Shown here: positions 57,409-64,000 of the stretch, one piece after another
How the letters are laid out: every line of letters begins with the position of its first letter
How positions within the stretch are numbered: the first letter of the stretch is position 1
Source: Caenorhabditis elegans
Taxonomy: Eukaryota > Nematoda > Chromadorea > Rhabditida > Rhabditidae
Assembly (NCBI RefSeq): GCF_000002985.6
Contig: NC_003280.10
Location: 14,690,501-14,754,500 of the forward strand
Direction: 5' to 3'
DNA: 64,000 nucleotides
The notes under the pieces: model-generated
What the model was told of the DNA's origin: nothing
What the model saw: the letters and a program-made list of their open reading frames with translations, nothing else
Databases searched by the model: none
Program-made: the position numbers and the translations under genes

Positions 57409-60400
57409 TCAGCTAAAAAATTTGTTCGCGTCTCTTTCCGCATGGAATCCATTGTCAAAATGTGTGCGGACACCGTCGGTCATTGCTCGTTGATATTCTT
57501 TGAGTGTTTTGTGCAACGTCTTGTCTCGTATCACTTCTCGGCACATGTCGAGCCTGAAAAATCGGAAATTTTTATTTTTTTTTATAAAAACACTTTTTTT
57601 TGGATTTTTTAATTCAAAAATTATAATTTCTTGTTTATTTTTTTGGTTTTTCAAAATATGATTTTCTGTATTTTTTTGTTTTTTAATTTTTAGATTTCTT
57701 TTTTAGTTTTTAGGTTTTTTTTTTGCAAAAATTAATTTTTTTTTAAATTGTATTTTTTTCAATTTTTGGTTTTTAGGGTTTTTTTTTGCAAAAATGATTT
57801 TTTTTGTTTTTTAAAATTTAAATTGTTTGGTTTTTTTGAACAATTTTTGGTTTTTTTGCAAATATTCTAAAAAACAATTGTTTGTGTTTTTTTAAAAATT
57901 TTTTGGTTTTTTCTTGGTTTTCTAAAAATAATTTTGGAAGTTTTTTTTTGCAGAAACTGATTTTTTTTCGGTTTTTATTTTAACTTTTGGTATTTTTGTG
58001 AAAATTGTTTTTTAATTGTTTTTTTTCCAATTTTTTGAGTTTTTTTTTGCAGAAATTGAATTTTTTTACATTTTGGATTTTTAACAAAATTTTTGATTTT
58101 TTGCTTTTTTTCAACAATTTTTGGGTTGTTTTTTTCCAAAATTCCATTCATTTTCAGATTTTTTTTAATTGTTTGGTTTTTTTGCAAAAACAATTTTTTT
58201 TCCAATTTTTTTGGTTGAAAAAAGTCTCTTTCAATTTTTTGGATCAAAAACCTTAAACTATTTTTCAAAACATTATTTAGGACTTTTTTTGTTTTTTTTT
58301 TTTGAAGTAATTCGATATTTTTTGTCCAAAAAAATATTTTTTTGGAAATTAAAATTAAAAAACGTACCATTTCTTCTCATCCATCGCCGCAGTTTCCACT
58401 GTAAAATCCTCTCGATTCTTTTGCAATTCCTCTCGTAACTCTGCGATTTGTTCGTCAAATTCATTAAGCGAGGCAGCCTCGTCAGGCTCATCGCCCTCCT
58501 CAAACAAATGCTCACGCCGGACACGAATCTCTTCCAGGACTATCAGCGTTTTAAAGGGTTCCTGAGAGACTTTCAGCCATCGAGAATCTTGGAAACTTAG
58601 TCGAAGAAGCTCTTCCCGTTCCCGGATTACTGTAGGCGCCAGGTCGATTGAGCTCGCCTTCGTTTTGATGAATACTGAAATTTTTTTCGTTTTGCAAAAA
58701 GACTGCGGTACGGTTTTCTGCATGTCGATTTACGGAGGACTTTGTACTACACGTGGACAAGTGCGAATTCATTTTTTTTCGCATGATTTCACTTTTGTTT
58801 TTTGAATAAAAATAATAGTTTTTTGCTTATTCTTTTCGTATTTTACATTCAAAAATTCAAAAATTTTGAAATTTTAAAAATATTGGAATTTCAAAATTCC
58901 CAAATACCAAAATTTTAAAATTCCATAATTTAAAAAACTCCGAAATTCTAAACTTTCAAAGTTTCAAAACTTTTAAAAATTTAAAAATTCCAAAATTTTT
59001 GGAATTTCAAAATTTAAAATTCCAAAAAATTTCCAATTTCCAAAAAAAATTATAAAAATGCAAAAAATGATCCAAAAATATATGCATTTCAGCCATTCAC
59101 AAATGCATACGAAAAAAATAAATTCATACTTGTCCACGTGTAGTACAAAATCCCTTTAAAATTCTGCATGCATCAACTTGCACAGTCTTCGCTAAAACTG
59201 CGTCTTGCGAAATTCGGAGAACCAAGAATTGCGCGGAGCCTATTTTCCAAACCCCGCCCATTTCTTGCCAGTTTTTTTTTTCATTTTTTTTTCTACCTAA
59301 ATTGGTCTTCCTATCAATCGCAAGTTTCGGACGAAAAATTGCAAGATACGGTCGAATTTGTTCGGCAACCCTCAACGTGTCAATGATGACTTTATCGTAA
59401 TGTGTTTCGGAAACGACGAGTACCGTATGACTGACGTAGAGCAGGAATGCGGTGAGCCGGAGGGTCTGAAATTAATGAAAATTTTTACTTTTTTAAAGAT
59501 TTTCACTTTAGGGCATAAAAATTTTTGGTGAATTTTGTTTTGGTGAATTTTCAAACCTTTTTTTTTTGAATGTTAAAGTCTAGTTTCTAGAATTTTTATA
59601 TATTTTTGGAATTAATATTCCAATCAGGAGTGGGCGGCAATCGAATTTTTCCGGCAGATAGGCAAATTGCCGGAATTGATTATTTCCGGCAAATCGGCAA
59701 ACCGCCAATTGCCAATTTGTAGACAAAAAAATTGGCGAAATTGAAAGTTTCCGACAAATCGGCAAACCGGCAAATTGTCGGAATTGAAAATTTCAGGCAA
59801 GTTGTCGGAATTGAAAACATCCGGCAAATCGGCAAATCGGTTAAATGCCGTAATTGAAAATTTCCGGCAAATCGGCAATTTGCCGAAAACGAAAATTTCC
59901 TGCAAATCGGCAAACCGCCAAATTGTCGGAATTGAAAATATCCGGCAAATCGCAAAATCGGCAAATTGCCAGAATTGATTATTTCCGGCAAATCGGCAAA
60001 TTGCCGGATTTGAAAATTTCCGGCAAATCGGCCAAACGGCAATTGCCGAATTTGTCGATAAAAAAATTTGGCGAAATTGAAAGTTTCCCACAAATCGGCA
60101 AATTGTCGGAACTGAAAATTTCCGGCAAATCGGCAAACCGGCAAATTGTCAGAATTGAAAATTTCAGGCAAGCTGTCGGAATTGAAAACATCCGGCAAAT
60201 CGGCAAATCGGTTAAATGCCGTAATTGAAATTTCCGGAAAATCGCAAAATCGGCAAATTGCCAGAATTGATTATTTCCGGCAAATCGGCAAACCGGCAAT
60301 TGCCGAATTTCTCAACAAAAAATTTGCCGAAATTGAAAATTTCTGGCAAATCGGCAATTTGTCGAAAATGAAAATTTCCGGCATATTGGCACACCGGAAA

Positions 60401-61989
60401 ATTGTCGGAACTGAAAATTTCCGGCAAATCGGCAAATTGCCGGAATTGAAATTTCCGGCTAATCGGCAATTTGTCGAATTTGTTGGCGAAAATCCGTCCA
60501 CCCCTGATCTCATTAATTTAAATGAAAAACTAATTTCGTGGCAAGACCTTTACAGAACTTTTCGTGCGCCTTTAAACCAATTTTTCCGATTTTTTGTGTC
60601 TAAAATGCTTCCTCACATCACTCATCGCAGTGGAATCATCGAATCGTCCACCTCGAACCTTCGGAAGGCCTTCCATAATCGAAAAACTGTACATTGGCTG
60701 ACAATCCAAGAAAATTTGATGATTTACAATATAAATATCGATTTGAATTGTTTGATGTCGTGATTGTTCGTTGGCTTCTCGAGAAACTGGCCGAAAAACG
60801 TATTCCCTGTACATTTGACGTGAATTATTCCCTGCCAACATGCTCAGCAATGTGGATTTTCCGGCGCCCTGCGGCCCGATCGCAGAGATAACGTTGAAGT
60901 TGGGGCTCGATGTGAGGAGATCCTGGAAAAATTACAAATGCGCTCCACGGTCAACTCCACCCCCGAATAATGGGTCTCGTTAGTTGTTTGGCGGCGAAAC
61001 CGTAATTTTAAAAATTTTCAAGTTTTTCGTTTTTTTGTTTTTGAACTTTTTCAAGCTATTTTTCGTAATTTTTTTGTCAATTTTCAAGGATTTTTCGACC
61101 TTTTTTTGTCGATTTTCAAGCATTTTTTGTAATGTTTTTTTCAATTTTCTAGCAATTTTTGTAATTTTTTTGTGTCAATGTTCAAGTAGTTTTCGTGCTT
61201 CTTTCTTCAATTTTCAAGCATTTATCGTGTTTTTTTTTACATTTTCAAGAATTTTTTTGTAATTTTTTGTCAATTTTCAAGAATTTTTCGTGTTTTTTGT
61301 TTAACATTTTCAAGCAATTTTTGTAATTTTTTTTGTCAATTTTCAAGCATTTTTCGTTTTTTTCGTCGTCTTCTGTTTTTTTAATGTGTTGAAATTTTTT
61401 GTTGAAATTATAAATGATAAATGCTTGAAAACTGTCAAAAGGGACGAAAAATGCTTAAAAAATTGACAAAAAATACGAAAAATGCTTTAAAATTAGCAAG
61501 AAGCACAAAAAACTTAAGAAATTTGACAAAAAATGCTTCAAAATTGAGAAAAAACACAAAAAATGCTTCAAAATTGAGAAAAAGTACGAAAAATGCTTGA
61601 ACATTTTTCAAATTAATTTTTAAAATTTTGGAAGCATTTGAATTTACGAGCAAACCCTAACGAGACCCATAGTTCGGTGGAGCGCGTTTTCACGTCTCCA
61701 ATTTCAAGAAGCCATTTTTCTGCGTCTCCATAATAAATTATTAAAATAAAAAACACACTGAAATCGCATCGGAAATCTCTCCGAAATCCGTCAAAAATCG
61801 CACAGACTCCTTCATCGCTTTTTGCGATGGCTCGATGACCGTAGCGGCGGTAGGCGCCACGTCATCGGCCACCGGACGTGTTTTGATGGCGATTTTCGGT
61901 GCTCCATGAGTTGGGCTCGCTGTGGAGGGTCGGGCAGCGCCTCCTGCAGATGATGGCCGAGATGTTTTCAGAATTTCCACTTTTTTCAT
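57409..61989 (-). CDS. smg-9: SMG-9, nonsense-mediated mRNA decay factor, 385 residues
   Basis: SMG-9 forms a complex with SMG-8 and the SMG-1 kinase that controls UPF1 phosphorylation in nonsense-mediated decay. Exons 5' to 3': 61989-61759, 60922-60617, 59465-59297, 58674-58368, 57553-57409 (1158 nt, all phases fit). The ATG directly follows a TTTTCCAG acceptor, a trans-splice site. The protein has a disordered Ser/Ala/Pro-rich N-terminus, then a P-loop-like GPQGAGKSTLLSMLAG, FRPVSREANEQS, VNHQIFLDCQPM, and LRLTAFLLYVSHTVLVV, all in the order found in human SMG9. It ends with a helical C-terminal part (DEKKWLDMCREVIRDK). The G-domain keeps the Walker A lysine. The start is 489 bp downstream of the tac-1 stop on the same strand. 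Every intron is packed with repeats or homopolymer-rich DNA. Confidence 0.93.
58860..59060. repeat. AAAATTCCAAAATTT-type short tandem repeat
   Basis: About 200 bases of imperfect units such as AAATTCCAAAATTTT and inverse forms, in the third smg-9 intron. The larger run of T-rich units in the fourth intron (57560-58360, words like TTTTTTTGCAAAAATT) is similar in style. Confidence 0.6.
59625..60515. repeat. largest CGGCAAATTGCCGG array, with higher-order repeat of about 295 bp
   Basis: The array fills most of the second smg-9 intron. Besides the roughly 30-bp unit, a longer pattern is visible: GAATTGATTATTTCCGGC occurs at about 59673, 59972 and 60264. In each interval it is followed by the same unusual words (a Rich-in-A stop of the unit such as GACAAAAAAATT or GATAAAAAAATT, then GAAATTGAAAGTTTCC). 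The pattern is a diverged higher-order tandem repeat. Open frames on both strands here are repeat products. Confidence 0.85.
60940..61687. mobile_element. palindromic element with tandem CAAGCATTTTTCGT units
   Basis: The left end has GCGCTCCACGG and ATGGGTCTCGTTAG; the right end has the inverse CTAACGAGACCCAT and GTGGAGCGC. Between them the left half is a tandem array of about 40-60-bp units (TTTTCAAGCATTTTTCGT) and the right half is the same unit inverted (ACGAAAAATGCTTGAAAA). It fills the first smg-9 intron and has no coding capacity. Confidence 0.8.
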
Positions 61990-62084
61990 CTGGAAAATTG
62001 CAAGATTTTAATAGAAATTTTGAAAGTTTTGCATACATTTTAATCAAAAAATTCGCTCAAAATCCATGCGGCAGTCTGAAAAGA

Positions 62085-62242
62085 GGTGTGCGCCTTTAAA
62101 GATTACTGTAGGAATTTTATTGACTTTTATTACAAAAACCTCGTAACAACGCATAAATTGTTTGGAAAAACAAGTGAGAACTAAAAAAATCAAAACAAAT
62201 TCGGCCTGGAAATTACAGTACACTTTAAAGGCGCACACATGC
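62085..62242. mobile_element. GCGCCTTTAAA/TACTGTA palindromic element between tac-1 and smg-9
   Basis: AGGTGTGCGCCTTTAAAGAT with TACTGTAGG at the left mirrors TACAGTACACTTTAAAGGCG with CACACA at the right. It lies in the spacer between tac-1 and smg-9. Single half-sites of the same family are near 60577, 63509 and 63720. Confidence 0.7.
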
Positions 62243-62477
62243 TTGCATTTGGCAAATGTTTTTCGTGTCGAGACCGGGCGCTGTATCTTTGGCGCGAAAA
62301 TTTAGAAGATTGTAGTTTTTCTCGGTAAAATACTGAAACGAAGCCTTTTGTACTTGTTTCTCATACAAATAATCTGGAAAACAAATAAATAAGCTGAAAA
62401 ATTCATGTACAATTAGAAAATATAAGGCGGAAAGCGAAAAGGCGGGGGGAAGAAATATTATATTTTACAGAAATAAA

Positions 62478-63375
62478 TTATGCATCCGTCGAAATAACGG
62501 ACATCCCATCGGAAACGTCGACATCATTCAGAAGTTGATCGCAAATCTGTGAGAGCTCCGACACGCGGTTCGTGAGCACCTTGATCTCGTCGTTCTTGCT
62601 GGAGAGCTCGATTTCCTGGCGTTTTACACGCAGACGGAGTCCCTTTGTGTTCTCATCGTGGGATCGGAGAAGATCGTCGTACTCCACGGATGCTCTGAAT
62701 TGAAATATATTCTTACATGTTGCAAATTAAATTTTCTCTCACTCACCTCTCAAGCTCAGAATTCGCATTATCCTTGACGGCGAGGAACTTTGCCTGCCAC
62801 TCGTCAACTTCGGCGGCGGCGAGCTTCAGCTTGTCCCTCGCGTCCTCGTACTCGCCGCGGATGTCGTTGGCGGCTTCGCGAACCGTGTTGAACGAGGCGA
62901 ACAGTGTCGCGTAGTTGGCGTGGAGCTTGTCGGCTTCGGCACGGGCGGCATCTCGATCTTTCAGCGCTTTTTCGAGCTCCTCGCTTGATGCCCCGCCGCC
63001 TCCGATGCCGTTTCCTGGCGTTGTTCCGTTGCAGCGGCCTTGTGAGATGATTTGGCCGTTTGAGCAGCGACGGACTTCGAATTCTGAAATTAATATGGTT
63101 TTATTCCTCTTAAAATCTCTTTTAGCAATTTTTCAAAGCTTCTCACCATCCGAGTGCAAGAGCCGCTCGATCAACTCTGTGAGCGCCTTCGTCGTGTGCT
63201 TCATCACAATGATGTCGCCTCTCGTGGCACCGCACAGTGTCTCCACTGAAGAACTGGGCTCCGCGGCTTCTTCAACCTCTGGCTCCTCGTTCTCCGGATG
63301 CCCATTTTGCGACCCGTTGAATGGGATGACGACCTCGGTTCCGTCCTCTTTGGTGAAGGTTGTGTTGAGCGACAT
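62478..63375 (-). CDS. tac-1: TAC-1, transforming acidic coiled-coil protein
   Basis: TAC-1 is the single TACC-family protein of C. elegans. It partners ZYG-9 at centrosomes to stabilise microtubules during embryonic spindle and pronuclear movements. Three exons: 63375-63147, 63083 to about 62748, and about 62692-62478. The ATG follows directly after a GATTTTCAG acceptor, a trans-splice site. The N-terminus (MSLNTTFTKEDGTEVVIPF) is followed by an acidic stretch, a Gly-rich linker (NGIGGGGAS), and from about residue 110 a continuous charged coiled coil ending VSELSQICDQLLNDVDVSDG. The second junction is ambiguous: donor at 62747 with an acceptor at 62693/62694 gives 259 residues, while a donor four bases later with the TTCAG acceptor gives 261; both keep the frame. 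smg-9 follows 489 bp downstream. Confidence 0.93.
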
Positions 63376-64000
63376 CTGAAAATCGGATGAATTTAATAGA
63401 AAAAACCGACATTTTTCGTGAAAAACGGAGAAAATTAACGATTCTTCAGTTTTCCCGCGTCATCATTTATTTTCGTGGTAGGAAAATTGTTTTGAAGATT
63501 AGTATGCGCCTTTAAAACTTCTGTAGTTCAATTTTCTTGTTTTACAAGGCTTTACAAGAGGGTTTCAAAATAATTGAAACAAATTTTTAATTAAAAAAGT
63601 CATTTTTTAATTTTTAATTCAAAAAAAATCAGTAAAAACCATAACCAACAACAAAAAAAGCACGAAAAAAGAGTCCACAAGAGTAATCGTGGCGGGAAAA
63701 TCAATACAAAAATTGGACTGCGCCTTTAAAAAGTACTGTAGAATTTTTTTAAAAACATTTTTTGTTATCTTTCAATTTTCAATGTTTCTCTTCATTTTAA
63801 ACTATTTTAATGATTAAAAACACATCTTTATTGCGAAAAAAATTAATATAATACACTTTTGCATAAAAAACCGCCAAATAAAAGTGCAGTTGGCCTAGAA
63901 AGCGCTAGGTCAGAGAAGGGAAGCGGCCAGGACCTTATTTTGTTCATTTTTATTAATTTTCACCTTAAAACAGAGAAAAAAACAAAAATATTTGGCAATT
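63376..64000. other. upstream of tac-1, no gene seen
   Basis: AT-rich DNA with two half-sites of the GCGCCTTTAAA...CTGTAG repeat family (about 63508-63528 and 63719-63735). They point the same way and do not form a palindrome together. No exon or clear promoter was seen; the tac-1 promoter or an upstream operon gene would lie further right. Confidence 0.45.

Noticed and set aside
59624..60763. Several long overlapping frames on both strands, rich in FRQFADLPICRK or [10 protein letters not shown]
   Set aside because: They are translations of the CGGCAAATTGCCGG repeat; the same peptide words appear at every array of that family in the window.

Overview
The window is nematode nuclear DNA and almost certainly Caenorhabditis elegans. 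Introns are short, with TTTCAG-type acceptors. Several start codons sit directly behind an acceptor, as expected for spliced-leader trans-splicing. The non-coding DNA is AT-rich and full of C. elegans-type dispersed repeats (CGGCAAATCGGCAAATTGCCGG arrays, palindromes carrying CTACAGTA and GCGCCTTTAAA, CAGGGGTGTGCGG elements). Two genes are recognised with confidence, tac-1 and smg-9, which I recall as neighbours on clone Y54E2A of chromosome II. The glutaminase gene is probably glna-2. Gene models were spliced by eye from the sequence, and exon junctions were checked for reading phase.

Left part (1-15 kb, mostly + strand): the end of an open exon running in from the left edge; a ten-exon gene for an unknown 414-residue protein (865-2633); a small secreted protein on the - strand (3876-4785); a single-pass membrane protein (5326-8811, 5' exon uncertain); a possible 60-residue gene (9048-9682); then about 5 kb of repeat-bearing intergenic DNA.

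Middle (15-43 kb): a 1642-residue membrane-anchored multidomain protein on + (15016-22100) with a signal peptide, an LPMO-like domain beginning with the mature N-terminal histidine, EGF, TIL and several DOMON domains, a SEA-like region, one membrane span and a tail. It converges with a glutaminase gene on - (30849-37549, with a probable distal first exon at 42914-43024). A direct tandem duplication of 7,070 bp (20658-27727 and 27728-34797) covers the 3' parts of both genes. By eye the copies look identical, homopolymer lengths included. The intact DOMON gene ends in copy 1 and the intact glutaminase gene ends in copy 2. The junction at 27727/27728 leaves two headless fragments running away from each other. 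A frameshifted gene fragment lies inside the large first glutaminase intron (37709-38065).

Right part (43-64 kb, - strand): an eleven-exon rhodopsin-family, neuropeptide-type GPCR (44010-48737); about 8.7 kb without a recognisable gene that holds a 1.85-kb near-perfect palindrome; then smg-9 (57409-61989) downstream of tac-1 (62478-63375), possibly as an operon. The smg-9 introns hold repeats, including a higher-order CGGCAAAT array and a tandem-repeat palindrome.

The genes do not form one pathway. They cover centrosomal microtubules (tac-1), nonsense-mediated decay (smg-9), glutamine metabolism (glutaminase), neuropeptide signalling (GPCR) and an extracellular redox or copper-type surface protein. 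The most notable features are the exact duplication, the predicted copper-site ectodomain on a DOMON/SEA membrane protein, and several TA-flanked or 8-bp-TSD palindromic elements.
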